Source: UPXZ01 sp964345395
GTDB taxonomy: Bacteria > Bacteroidota > Bacteroidia > Bacteroidales > Paludibacteraceae
Assembly (NCBI GenBank): GCA_964345395.1
Contig: CAYFRA010000002.1
Coordinates: forward strand, 1-64,000
DNA length: 64,000 nucleotides
Direction: 5' to 3'
The notes below the pieces were generated by a model that had not been told where the DNA came from, searched no databases, and saw only the letters and a list, made by a program, of their open reading frames with translations. Shown piece by piece: positions 35,247 to 44,306 of this stretch. Position numbers and translations under genes: made by a program. Every line of letters starts with the position of its first letter. Within the stretch, counting starts at the first letter, position 1.

Positions 35247-36788
35247 TTATTTTGGCTCCATCGTTACGATAGGAATAATCATCTCTTCTAAAGAGATGCC
35301 GCCGTGTTGAAATGTGTTTTTATAATAACCTACATAGTAGTTGAAGTTGTTGGGATAGGCAAAAAAGTCATCATTTCCCGTAAAAATATAGGTTGAACTC
35401 ATATTGGGACTTGGTAGTCCAATTTGATGAGGTTCTTTTATTTCGTAAACCTCTTTGTGATTGTAGCTCAATGTTTTGCCTACTTTGTATCGCAAGTTGG
35501 TATTTACATTTTTATCTCCAACTACTTTAATTGCATTTTTCACTTGAATGGTACCATGGTCAGTAGTGATAACCACCTTATGACCCAGTCGGGCAATGTT
35601 TTTAAACAAATCGTAAGTAGCCGAGTGCTTAAACCACGAGAGAGTGAGAGCTCGATATGCTTTTTCGTCATTGGCAAGCTCACGAACCATTTTACTCTCT
35701 GTGCGAGCGTGAGATAGCATGTCGATGAAGTTAAGTACCACTACATTGAGATCGTTTGCAGCAATGTTTGGCAACTGATCTACTACCCGCTGACAAAAAC
35801 TCGATTCAAAAACTTTATGAAAAGTAAAGCTGTTTTTTCGTCTAAATCGTTCTAATTGTGTTTTTAGCAGCTCCTCTTCGTGTATATTTTTACCCTCTTC
35901 GTCATCTTCTTCAACCCACAGATGTGGATACATTTGTTGGATTTGTAGAGGTAGCAAACCAGAAAAGATGGCATTACGTGCATAGTGTGTTGCGGTTGGG
36001 AGTATGCTACAATAGATGTCTTCATCGACAAATGTGTAAAGTTCGCTCAGCATTTCGCGAATGATGAGCCATTGGTCGTAACGAAAATTATCAACAACAA
36101 TTAAAAAAACTTTTTCGCCTTGGTCAAGAAGAGGGAAAACTTTGTTTTTTAATATTTCGGTGCTAATCATTGGACGCTCTTTTTTACCAGTCATCCAATC
36201 TAAGTAGTTTTTCTTAATAAATCGATAAAAACTGTTGTTTGCTTCTACTTTCTGAAACTGCAACATTTCATCCATCGTGTTATCAGCTTCAGCCAGTTCG
36301 AGCTCCCAATAAACTATTTTTTTATAGACGCTTACCCAATCTTCCCAAGTGAAAGAATCATTGATTTGCATACCGATTTGCTGAAAATCTTGTTGGTAGC
36401 TATGGGTCGTATGTTCAGTAACAATCTCTTTTTTATGGATATTTTTTTTCAGAGTCAAAAGTATCTGATTTGGGTTGACAGGTTTGATCAAATAGTCAGC
36501 AATCTTATTTCCAATAGCCATATTCATAATATCCTCCTCTTCGCTTTTGGTGATCATCACCATTGGTGTATTGGGGTGGATGGCTTTTATTTCAGAAAGA
36601 GTTTCTAATCCGCTCAAACCAGGCATATTTTCATCTAAAAAAATGATATCGAAGCTCTTGTTTTGACACATCTCAACGGCATCATAACCATTGGTAACGG
36701 TGGTTACGTGATATCCTTTTTCTTCCAAAAAAATGACATAGGGACGCAAAAGATCCATTTCGTCATCAGCCCATAAAATTTTACTCAT
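35247..36788 (-). CDS. porX: PorX-like response regulator with PglZ domain
   Basis: 513 residues. The N-terminal receiver (residues 1-120) has the acidic pair ADDE, phospho-acceptor Asp52 in FLDENMPG, Thr80 and Lys102 in LIKPVNP. The C-terminal part is a PglZ/alkaline-phosphatase-like domain with IVVDNFRYDQW, ILPTATHYARNAIFSG and the metal-binding TTDHGT. This architecture is that of PorX, the regulator of type IX secretion in Porphyromonas. The PglZ domain is a phosphodiesterase in studied members. No cognate PorY kinase is in the window. It lies between the tlpA-like gene and the MscS gene. Confidence 0.9.
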   Translation of the reverse strand: MSKILWADDEMDLLRPYVIFLEEKGYHVTTVTNGYDAVEMCQNKSFDIIFLDENMPGLSGLETLSEIKAIHPNTPMVMITKSEEEDIMNMAIGNKIADYLIKPVNPNQILLTLKKNIHKKEIVTEHTTHSYQQDFQQIGMQINDSFTWEDWVSVYKKIVYWELELAEADNTMDEMLQFQKVEANNSFYRFIKKNYLDWMTGKKERPMISTEILKNKVFPLLDQGEKVFLIVVDNFRYDQWLIIREMLSELYTFVDEDIYCSILPTATHYARNAIFSGLLPLQIQQMYPHLWVEEDDEEGKNIHEEELLKTQLERFRRKNSFTFHKVFESSFCQRVVDQLPNIAANDLNVVVLNFIDMLSHARTESKMVRELANDEKAYRALTLSWFKHSATYDLFKNIARLGHKVVITTDHGTIQVKNAIKVVGDKNVNTNLRYKVGKTLSYNHKEVYEIKEPHQIGLPSPNMSSTYIFTGNDDFFAYPNNFNYYVGYYKNTFQHGGISLEEMIIPIVTMEPK

Positions 36789-36830
36789 AGCTTACTGTTT
36801 TTTTTTATTTGAGCCTACAATTACATTTAG

Positions 36831-38054
36831 TTACGAATTGAGGGTGGAGAAGAGTTCGTCTAATTTTTCTTCTAAACTGTCAATCGAATCCTCACCTCCT
36901 CTATGCAAAATGATACCGTCGGGGTCAATCAATACCGTTGTAGGAAATTTTTTGACTTGAAACTCAAAGGTCAAAAATCCTTTTGGCATTTGCATTAGTT
37001 CATATACCTGTGGCCAGTTCATTTCATATTCCCTTACAAAGTTAGGAATTTTATAGATGCTTTTCTCTTCCAATTCAAAAGCTACGCTAATAATATTTAA
37101 ATTGGGATGTTTTTTTTGCAAATTGGAAATGCGAGGCAGCACTTTTAGACATGGATCACACCAAGTGCCCCAAAAATCAATCAATAGATAATTCCCTCTA
37201 TAATTTGCAAGTGAAATATTGCGGTTATTCAAATCCTTTGTTACAAAATCTGGTATGGTGTTACCCTCTTGCACCCCGATTATTTTTGATTTTTCAAGCA
37301 GTTCAATATCGGTAATCTTCAGTTCAATGCTTTTTCTTGTTTGAGTAATAAATGTGGGCTCAATCAAAAAACCTTCCACTTCCACTGATTGCGAAGGGTG
37401 CAAAAATGTGTATTCGTTACTTTTTGTATCTTTGTACTTAGAGCTTTCGATAATACTATATTGATATTTCGAGTTGTCAGCCAATTGATTAAGAATTAGC
37501 AGTGTGTAGTTTATGCCATTGATTGCTAAATGTCCGGTGTGATATAGAGAAACCCCAATATTGATGTCATAAGCCAGATTTTTTTTCTCTTTTTTATTTA
37601 GTTTATCCCATTCGTGATTGACCAAAAGTGGCAATACAAAAACTTTCTGCTTTATTTTCGACTTTTTATCCTTCACATTAACAGCCAATGGGCGTTTGTT
37701 GACAAAGCTCTTTTTTTCAGCATCCATTTCAAATACAAAATTGTTTGCAAAGTTCAAATCACCATCATTATCAACAATACAAATACGCTCTTTTTTATTC
37801 AAATCACCAAAAATAACGAAAATCGTATCTGTACCCAAAACTGCATATCGCAATTGGCTATTTTTGTTTTTTAATTTGGAAGGTATGCCCTTGAATCGGC
37901 TTGTTTTTCCTTTGTATATTTCAGTCTTTAGCTCCAATGTTGCGATATCTTCGCTAACATTCAGGTCGATTTTTTTATTTTTGCTTGGTTGTGACAATGC
38001 TATAAAGCTAAAAAGTAGTAAAATAGGAACAAGAGTAAATTTTATATTTCTCAT
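36831..38054 (-). CDS. TlpA-like thioredoxin-fold protein with a large N-terminal region
   Basis: About 407 residues. A signal peptide (LVPILLLFSFIALSQ) precedes an N-terminal region of some 240 residues that I do not recognise. The C-terminal thioredoxin/AhpC-TSA domain has the redox motif WCDPC in LIDFWGTWCDPCLKVLP and the cis-Pro in KKFPTTVLIDPDG. It is expected to catalyse periplasmic disulfide exchange. The frame allows a start 15 bases upstream (38069). It is located between porW and porX, which may reflect a role with secreted proteins. Confidence 0.85.
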   Translation of the reverse strand: MRNIKFTLVPILLLFSFIALSQPSKNKKIDLNVSEDIATLELKTEIYKGKTSRFKGIPSKLKNKNSQLRYAVLGTDTIFVIFGDLNKKERICIVDNDGDLNFANNFVFEMDAEKKSFVNKRPLAVNVKDKKSKIKQKVFVLPLLVNHEWDKLNKKEKKNLAYDINIGVSLYHTGHLAINGINYTLLILNQLADNSKYQYSIIESSKYKDTKSNEYTFLHPSQSVEVEGFLIEPTFITQTRKSIELKITDIELLEKSKIIGVQEGNTIPDFVTKDLNNRNISLANYRGNYLLIDFWGTWCDPCLKVLPRISNLQKKHPNLNIISVAFELEEKSIYKIPNFVREYEMNWPQVYELMQMPKGFLTFEFQVKKFPTTVLIDPDGIILHRGGEDSIDSLEEKLDELFSTLNS

Positions 38055-38191
38055 AAAATAAATTTTCATAATTAAATAATCTTTTTCTAAACAATAAACT
38101 TAAAAAACTCACCCATAACGAATGGTATGATAAAGATATAAACCAATTTATAGAATAAAAAGTTTAGTTTCAACACCTTAATAGTGAATGT

Positions 38192-41100
38192 TTATTTTGA
38201 AAGGTAAAACTCTTTCATAAATTCAAAATAGATATCCAAAGCGTTTTTATTTAACAGTGTATCTAAATTCTCTTCAGTTATTAGCAAGTTACGCTTGTTC
38301 ATCCCCGACGTAGCTTTAATGATATTTGGATCTTTCAGCAAACGGAGGAAGTAGGATTTCGAAACATTCAAATCATCAAAAGATTGTACAAAGATAAGGT
38401 TTAATTTGTTAAATTCTTTCAGTTTTATTTGTAAGTTGATTGTAGGGTAGTTTTCTTCATTGTAGGTATCTAATGCTCGTTTGATTTTTTCGTAATCAAA
38501 CTTTCCTCCAGCAGGGATGTAGAAGACAACAAAGTGAGGTGAGTTGGGTCTATATGTAAACAGTCCTTTAAATACCTCACCACTTTCAGTGTAAGAGTCT
38601 TGTGATTCTTTATCTGTTTCTTGCTTGGTGTTTGTAGGTTTTGTCTCTTTTTGAGCAGTTTCATTGTTCTCCTTTTCGTCGGATTTACTGTTTTGTTCAG
38701 CCTGTTTAGAATTATTTTCGCTTGTCTTGGCTTCGTTGTTGCTGTTATCAGCCATCTTCTCTTCGCTTTCTTTGAGGCGTTGAGCTAATTTTGCTAATTC
38801 TGCATCTTCTTGTCTTTTACGCTCCTCTGCTAAGAGTTTGGTCCCATCAATAATTTCAACTTGTGTTTCTTTCTCTTTTGGCTTATCAGCAGCACCTAAA
38901 AGAGCTTTCGGAATATCTTTTGATAGGTTTTCGGCATCATAAGAGAGATATTCGTCAAGAGTTAGATTTGTAAGCAATTTTTCAAAATTCTCTTCCGATA
39001 TGATGATTTGCTCAATCTGCATTGTGTCAATCAAGGCCATCATTTCATTGTCGGTTTGCAAAGTGTTTTGATACCATATTCCTTCATTGTATGACTCTAA
39101 GTTGAGAACCGATAAGGCTCGTTTATCAGCATCAATTTTTGTGAGTTCAAATGCAAAATCTTTAATCATAAAACGAGAGAAGTTGAAAATAGCCAAATTG
39201 TATTGCAACTTATTGATACCTTCATCATTGGCATCGGTAATGAACATGATGCGGTGAGGTGTAAATTTTAGATCAGAGAAGCTTGCAGCTATTTGCTCCT
39301 CAGGCGAGAGATTTTCTTGTTCACGTTTGGTGAGTAAGGTACCTAAGGATTTACCTTGCTGTGCAATATTTCCCTGTTTGAGTAGTGCTAAAATATCTTT
39401 TGACATAGCACCAATTTTACTTTCTGGATAGTTCTCTACCAATTTGTTGAGCGATTCTTCGAACTCTTCAGGATTCTTTGTTTTTCCAATGCTGAGTGTG
39501 TTCAAAAACTCAAATTGAGGTAACAAAGTAGATGAGGGATATTTGTTTTTCACCTCACTTACGTTGCTAAAAACTGACTCATAGTTGCTATCAATAAAAG
39601 CGGCATAGGTTTTTTTATAGAGTTCATCTTGCACTAAAAACATTCGTTGCTGATTCTCGATGTAGTTGGGATCAGCTAAGGTTTCGGCAAATTTGCTTGA
39701 TGCATAATTATCTAAAATAGCTTGTCGATACTCCATCGCTTTCTCTTTTTTACCCTCTTTTGAAGCCATTAAAAAGCGTTGGAATAGCGTTTCAACTATT
39801 CGTTCATCGGTAGTAAAGCGATTTTCAAATTTTTCAAAAGTAGCATACGCCAACGGAAAATCTTCAATTTGATCTTTATACACAAAGCCCATATTGTATA
39901 GCCCCGTTGCTATGAGTTCGTTGGCTTTCTCTTTTTGTGCTGTGGTAAATGGAATTTGTGCCATATAATATCCCACCTGTTTAGGGTCATCTGACTTTTC
40001 GAATTGAGGAATTATCTCTTCGTTATTCGTCATTGTGTCACTGTCCAAATCACTACCAGCTTCAATTTCAGTTGAGTTTGAGGTCGAGGTCGAGTCGTTT
40101 GATAGCTCACTCTCCATTTCGTTTGTAAAAATAGCTGATGATTTTTGAGATCGTCTCCAGTCATCTTCTAATTTTCGATTGCCCCATTTTCGTCTAAATT
40201 CATTTCTGCCCGAGTTTATCATAGCGGGGTTGTAAAAATACCAACTACCGCTACCACCTATTTGAGCAGCTGCCATATTGAAAGGTTTGTTTTCGTTTCG
40301 TTGTTTTTCAGCTAAATTTTTCTCTTCCGCCTTTTTCTCATCTTCAATTACTTTTTTAATAACTCGCTTAATAGCTTCATCTCTATCTTTCTCTGTCATA
40401 GTTGAAAGAACAAGTAGGCTGTCTTGCAGATGTACTACATTGTAATCTTTAATCAATTCGCCTAAGATAGCAGAGCGGTGGCTTATCTCTTCAAAATTGT
40501 GATATTCGGCGGTGTAGATTTTAGCAGCCTCGTCGTAGTAGGGGTGCGCTTTGTGATATGCTCTTTGCTCATAATATAATTTGCCCAATGTGGTGAGTGC
40601 AACACCTTTTTCAACACTATTTCTGGTGCTCTCTTCTATCGCTTGGTTATAATAACTTATAGCTTTTGTGGTATCTTTGGCGTTCATAAATAGATCGCCC
40701 AATACCGTATAAATCTGATCTAAATAATCTTTGTTATTGCTGTTGCGAGCCATTTTTTTCAACTCTTTCTCGGCACTTGTGCCTTTTGATAACATCTCAA
40801 TGCGCTTGATTCGAGCGTTGAAATCCATCTCATATGGTGGACTGGCTTTGATCACTTGTGAATAGTATTTGGCAGCCTCTTTTTTATCTCCTTTTTTTTC
40901 TAAAAGTTGAGCAAGTACATAGTTGAGACGAGTTCTTTGTTTTTTATCTTTTTCTTTTTTGATAGCTGTCTTCAAGTGAGGAATAGCCGCGTCAAAATCA
41001 CTCTCTTTGATTAAGTATTGAGCCCAAGTTGTAGCATAAAGTAAACTGTTTTTAGAAGACACTCTCTCTTTTTTTATGTTCTTCAAGATGTTTTCAGCTT

Positions 41101-41671
41101 CATAAATCCAATCGAGTTCTAAATATGCACGTGCCATCCATAGCTCAGCTTCAATGACAACATTGGGTTCGGTAGCAAACTGGCGAGTGATATAAGAAAA
41201 TGTACCTATCGAACCAAGAAAGTCAGCTTTATGAAACTCTGCTACACCCAATTGTATCCAAGCTTTTTTGAGTTCAGGATTAAATTCAGTTTGATTGTAA
41301 AAAGCACGATACTTAGGATCGTTAGCACGCTTATAGTTCCGCTTAGGTTTTACTTTTATGGAGTGCATTCTGATTGCTTTTCGACTCTTTTCGATGGTTC
41401 GATCCATATTGCCTTTGGCACTTGTGGCTGCTTCGTGATTGCTAATAGGGAACAGATTAATCAAATCAGAATAGTTGTCTTTATTTGCTTTAGAGATATT
41501 CTCTTGCCCCTCTTTGAAACTGATGTTGCCATTGTAGGCAATGTTATATTTGGTAAGCAAAGCATGGTAGCGACGTGATGATGCAGTGTTTTTGTTGGTA
41601 GAACAGCCTACTAACAATAACACAAGCAGTACGAAAAGCGATGAAGTAATTATATTTTGTTTTGAGAACAT
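38192..41671 (-). CDS. porW: PorW/SprE-like TPR lipoprotein
   Basis: About 1159 residues from ATG 41671 (MFSKQNII). The lipobox LVLLLVGC gives an outer-membrane-type lipoprotein. The N-terminal third follows the gliding/secretion protein SprE pattern (RRYHALLTKYNIAYNGNISFKEG and HEAATSAKGNMDRTIEKSRKAI). Many TPR units follow, then a Glu/Lys/Asn-rich low-complexity stretch (about residues 960-1030) and a C-terminal domain. PorW/SprE is needed for type IX secretion and gliding in characterised species. It sits on the same strand as porX with only the tlpA-like gene between. Confidence 0.85.
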   Translation of the reverse strand: MFSKQNIITSSLFVLLVLLLVGCSTNKNTASSRRYHALLTKYNIAYNGNISFKEGQENISKANKDNYSDLINLFPISNHEAATSAKGNMDRTIEKSRKAIRMHSIKVKPKRNYKRANDPKYRAFYNQTEFNPELKKAWIQLGVAEFHKADFLGSIGTFSYITRQFATEPNVVIEAELWMARAYLELDWIYEAENILKNIKKERVSSKNSLLYATTWAQYLIKESDFDAAIPHLKTAIKKEKDKKQRTRLNYVLAQLLEKKGDKKEAAKYYSQVIKASPPYEMDFNARIKRIEMLSKGTSAEKELKKMARNSNNKDYLDQIYTVLGDLFMNAKDTTKAISYYNQAIEESTRNSVEKGVALTTLGKLYYEQRAYHKAHPYYDEAAKIYTAEYHNFEEISHRSAILGELIKDYNVVHLQDSLLVLSTMTEKDRDEAIKRVIKKVIEDEKKAEEKNLAEKQRNENKPFNMAAAQIGGSGSWYFYNPAMINSGRNEFRRKWGNRKLEDDWRRSQKSSAIFTNEMESELSNDSTSTSNSTEIEAGSDLDSDTMTNNEEIIPQFEKSDDPKQVGYYMAQIPFTTAQKEKANELIATGLYNMGFVYKDQIEDFPLAYATFEKFENRFTTDERIVETLFQRFLMASKEGKKEKAMEYRQAILDNYASSKFAETLADPNYIENQQRMFLVQDELYKKTYAAFIDSNYESVFSNVSEVKNKYPSSTLLPQFEFLNTLSIGKTKNPEEFEESLNKLVENYPESKIGAMSKDILALLKQGNIAQQGKSLGTLLTKREQENLSPEEQIAASFSDLKFTPHRIMFITDANDEGINKLQYNLAIFNFSRFMIKDFAFELTKIDADKRALSVLNLESYNEGIWYQNTLQTDNEMMALIDTMQIEQIIISEENFEKLLTNLTLDEYLSYDAENLSKDIPKALLGAADKPKEKETQVEIIDGTKLLAEERKRQEDAELAKLAQRLKESEEKMADNSNNEAKTSENNSKQAEQNSKSDEKENNETAQKETKPTNTKQETDKESQDSYTESGEVFKGLFTYRPNSPHFVVFYIPAGGKFDYEKIKRALDTYNEENYPTINLQIKLKEFNKLNLIFVQSFDDLNVSKSYFLRLLKDPNIIKATSGMNKRNLLITEENLDTLLNKNALDIYFEFMKEFYLSK

Positions 41672-41841
41672 AAATATCTGTATATAAAAAAGCATAACAA
41701 TGCATTACAAAAACCAAAAAACAGGCTTTTTATTGTGTTTTTTGAGAAGGATATTCAGTATAAATAGAATTAAAATCGTATTTCAACTAACTTTGCTCTT
41801 GTTGATTGACTCTTTATGGTTTTAAAATAATATTTAAAGAG

Positions 41842-41871
41842 TTGAAATTTGACATATAATTTCTAACTTTG
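41842..41871 (+). promoter_or_regulatory. Promoter of the small CCGxHxxC protein gene
   Basis: TTG (41842-41844), exactly 19 bases, TAACTTTG (41864-41871). Transcription would begin near 41878, leaving a leader of about 100 bases with an AGAAGGAG stretch far from the start codon. A second TAACTTTG lies at 41788-41795 without a -33 box. Confidence 0.75.
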
Positions 41872-41980
41872 CACACTTTGTTTTGTTATACAAGAAAAAC
41901 AGAAGGAGATTACAGCAAATTTTATCTATTACTCGCTGATCTCTATAAATTGTAAGTATTTCAAATTTTTTTTAAGTGTT

Positions 41981-42370
41981 ATGTTTGCATTAGTATTAAT
42001 ATTGATAACAGTAGCTTTGGTTCTTTTCTTAGCAACTTATTTTAGTAGAAAAAAGAGTGGATATCAGGCTGAAGTCGTTATCAATGAAAACCCCGAATGT
42101 TGTGGAGCTCATGAAGTATGTGATGCAGAAAGTCTGCAAATTATCGATACTAAAGTTGAGTATTTTGACGATGAAGAGTTAGATGTCTTATCGGGCTTGG
42201 TAGCCGACAACTATTCGGAGGAACAGATAGACTCAATCTCAGAGGTGTTTTACTCGATGAAAGAGAGCGATGTTGCTTCGTGGTTGAGGAGTTTGCAATT
42301 GCGTCATATTCAACTACCCGAATTTATTCGTGAGGAGGCCTTGATGATTGTAGGGGAGAGAAGAGTTTAG
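41981..42370 (+). CDS. Small membrane-anchored protein with a CCGAHEVC motif
   Basis: 129 residues, function unknown. One N-terminal membrane helix (ALVLILITVALVLFLATYF) is followed by a short Cys-rich segment, NPECCGAHEVCDAE, that could bind a metal or form disulfides. An acidic helical domain follows (residues ~60-129: DEELDVLSGLVADNYSEEQI and onwards). It has its own near-perfect promoter and about 100 bases of leader. It is convergent with the CPBP protease gene and has no clear partners. Confidence 0.75.
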   Translation: MFALVLILITVALVLFLATYFSRKKSGYQAEVVINENPECCGAHEVCDAESLQIIDTKVEYFDDEELDVLSGLVADNYSEEQIDSISEVFYSMKESDVASWLRSLQLRHIQLPEFIREEALMIVGERRV

Positions 42371-42398
42371 AGTAATATTTAGCTCAAACGATCTTGTT

Positions 42399-43253
42399 CT
42401 AAATCTCTTTTTCTTTGTTTTTAAAAATCAGCCACATCACATATAAGCTCGCAATGCCGCTGATGATGCCGTAAATAAAAGTTTCACCTTTTCCAAAGTT
42501 ATCCATTGTATCTATGTTGCCATGGGTAACAAAATAGGCTATGACGATGATGGCGTTGTTGAGTAAGTGGAAAAATATTGGAAGCCACAAACTGCCACTC
42601 CACACCAAGAGATAACCCAAAATAGCACCCAAAATCAATCGTGGGATGAAGCTGAACATTTGAAAATGAATGAGACTAAAAATGATAGCCACCAACCATA
42701 CCGCGGTGGTATTTTTTACTTTTAATCCAAAGATATTCATCAATGCACCTCTGCAAAATAGCTCTTCGCCTAAAGCAGGCATCAGTGCCATCACCAATAG
42801 ATTGAAGGCTAATTGAGGAAAAGAATCTCCTACCAACATTTGCTGATAAAGCAAGTCGATACGTTCTTCGCTCACCCTCCATTTTGCTTCAAGAGAGGAG
42901 AGAAAATCAGGTAAAACAATTTGTTCATTGATGAATGCTAATAAGTTGATAAATGGTGCTATGATGACAACCAACAAGGTAGTTAAAATTACTTGTTTGT
43001 AGTTTGGGAGCTTGGTCAATGAAAAAGCTTGCAACGGCTTTTCATACCAAAGATAAGCAGCTAAAAGAGGAGGTATAAACAGAGTGAAAACCGATAATAC
43101 CAATTGGGTTTTCTTTAATGATAAGATATCAGAAGCGTTTTTGAATAGGAGAGTAGCTACCGCCATACCTATGATGGCAAAAAAAAGTGAGAGGATGAGT
43201 AGTATCAGCAGTTTGCCCCAAAATCCAGACTCCTTGTATAGTGCTTTCAGCAT
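42399..43253 (-). CDS. CPBP-family intramembrane metalloprotease
   Basis: About 284 residues with seven or eight hydrophobic segments. The Abi/CPBP signatures are GEELFCRGALMNIFG (Glu-Glu and Arg), SLIHFQMFSFIPRLILG (His) and HLLNNAIIV (His/Asn). These enzymes cleave in the membrane, or in some cases work in maturation or export. The start is set at MLKALYK. A longer frame from 43274 would overlap rimM by 11 bases. It is the last gene of the long minus-strand dcw series. Confidence 0.82.
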   Translation of the reverse strand: MLKALYKESGFWGKLLILLILSLFFAIIGMAVATLLFKNASDILSLKKTQLVLSVFTLFIPPLLAAYLWYEKPLQAFSLTKLPNYKQVILTTLLVVIIAPFINLLAFINEQIVLPDFLSSLEAKWRVSEERIDLLYQQMLVGDSFPQLAFNLLVMALMPALGEELFCRGALMNIFGLKVKNTTAVWLVAIIFSLIHFQMFSFIPRLILGAILGYLLVWSGSLWLPIFFHLLNNAIIVIAYFVTHGNIDTMDNFGKGETFIYGIISGIASLYVMWLIFKNKEKEI

Positions 43254-43263
43254 ATTTATATCA

Positions 43264-43788
43264 TTAATTATCAATTAAACCTAAAGGTAAATCCATCAAA
43301 ATTTCTTGCTTGTCGTGGTCTATTTCAACAATAAAATCATCTGCTGCGGGAATCATTATTTCGTCGTTATGCACCTCAACTAAAAACAGAGCGTTGTCCG
43401 TTGAGTCGTCATACCCGTTGATGATACCTATTTTCCCTTTTTTTACATCAATCAATTCAAAACCGATAAAATAGTCAAGCGTTAGTTCATCATCATCATC
43501 GTTTATTTCTTCCATATATATTTTGGGTAGATATATGGATTGCCCAATATATTCACTCGCTATTTCGTCGCTGTCTATGCGTTCTAACTTGATAATGCCG
43601 TTTTCACTATTTTTCATTCGGATATTTTCGATATAAAAAGGAACAAACAAACCTTCGGGCTCCATAAAAATAAATGGAATATCTACGTTTTGGAAAATAT
43701 CATAATCGACAACAAAATTCAATTCACCTTTGGTGCCGTGTGTTTTGGTTATTTTTCCGATAGGGAAAACCTCATTTTTTAGTATCAT
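43264..43788 (-). CDS. rimM: Ribosome maturation factor RimM
   Basis: 174 residues. The N-terminal barrel opens with FPIGKITKTHGTKGELNFVV, the RimM signature. The C-terminal PRC-like barrel includes LDYFIGFELIDVKKGKIGIINGYDDS and IMIPAADDFIVEIDHDKQEI. It assists 30S head assembly. It follows the YqeY-domain gene by 44 bases on the dcw strand. Confidence 0.93.
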   Translation of the reverse strand: MILKNEVFPIGKITKTHGTKGELNFVVDYDIFQNVDIPFIFMEPEGLFVPFYIENIRMKNSENGIIKLERIDSDEIASEYIGQSIYLPKIYMEEINDDDDELTLDYFIGFELIDVKKGKIGIINGYDDSTDNALFLVEVHNDEIMIPAADDFIVEIDHDKQEILMDLPLGLIDN

Positions 43789-43832
43789 ACTCGTTTTTTA
43801 TTCTGATCGATTAGCTACAAGTGCACAGTTGT

Positions 43833-44294
43833 TTATAAATTTGAAAGTACTTGCCTTACTACATTCGATATTGATTTGCCATCGGAACGACCGGCTAACT
43901 CCTTGGATGCTACGCCCATAATTTTACCCATATCTTGCATGCCGTTAGCACCAAGTTTTTTTACTGTTGCTGTTATGTAGGCAGTTAGCTCCTCCACACT
44001 CATTTGTGCAGGTAGGTAGTTTTCTAAAATTGCAGCTTCAGCCAACTCATTTTCGGCTAACTCCTCCCTATTTTGTGTTTTAAAAATGTCGGCGGCATCT
44101 TTTCGCTGTTTAATCATCTTTTGGATAATTTGAATGGCTTTTTCGTCAGATAGTGTGCCATCACCACCTTTTGCTGTTTTTGCTTCGAGAAACTCTTTTT
44201 TTGCACCGCGTAGTGATTCTAATTTTACCTTGTCGCGTTCGAGCATTGCACTTTTTATATCTTCATTGATTTGATTAAAAATATTTTCATTCAT
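43833..44294 (-). CDS. GatB/YqeY domain-containing protein
   Basis: 153 residues, all helical. It carries the YqeY pattern: NQINEDIKSAMLERDKVKLESLRGAKKEFLEAK, KMIKQRKDAADIF, ENYLPAQMSVEEL and MGKIMGVASKELAGRSDGK. The fold resembles the tRNA-binding tail of GatB but the protein stands alone. Its role is not settled. It is placed 12 bases after ftsZ, a neighbourhood conserved in Bacteroidota. Confidence 0.9.
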   Translation of the reverse strand: MNENIFNQINEDIKSAMLERDKVKLESLRGAKKEFLEAKTAKGGDGTLSDEKAIQIIQKMIKQRKDAADIFKTQNREELAENELAEAAILENYLPAQMSVEELTAYITATVKKLGANGMQDMGKIMGVASKELAGRSDGKSISNVVRQVLSNL

Positions 44295-44306
44295 ATCGTT
44301 TCGGTT

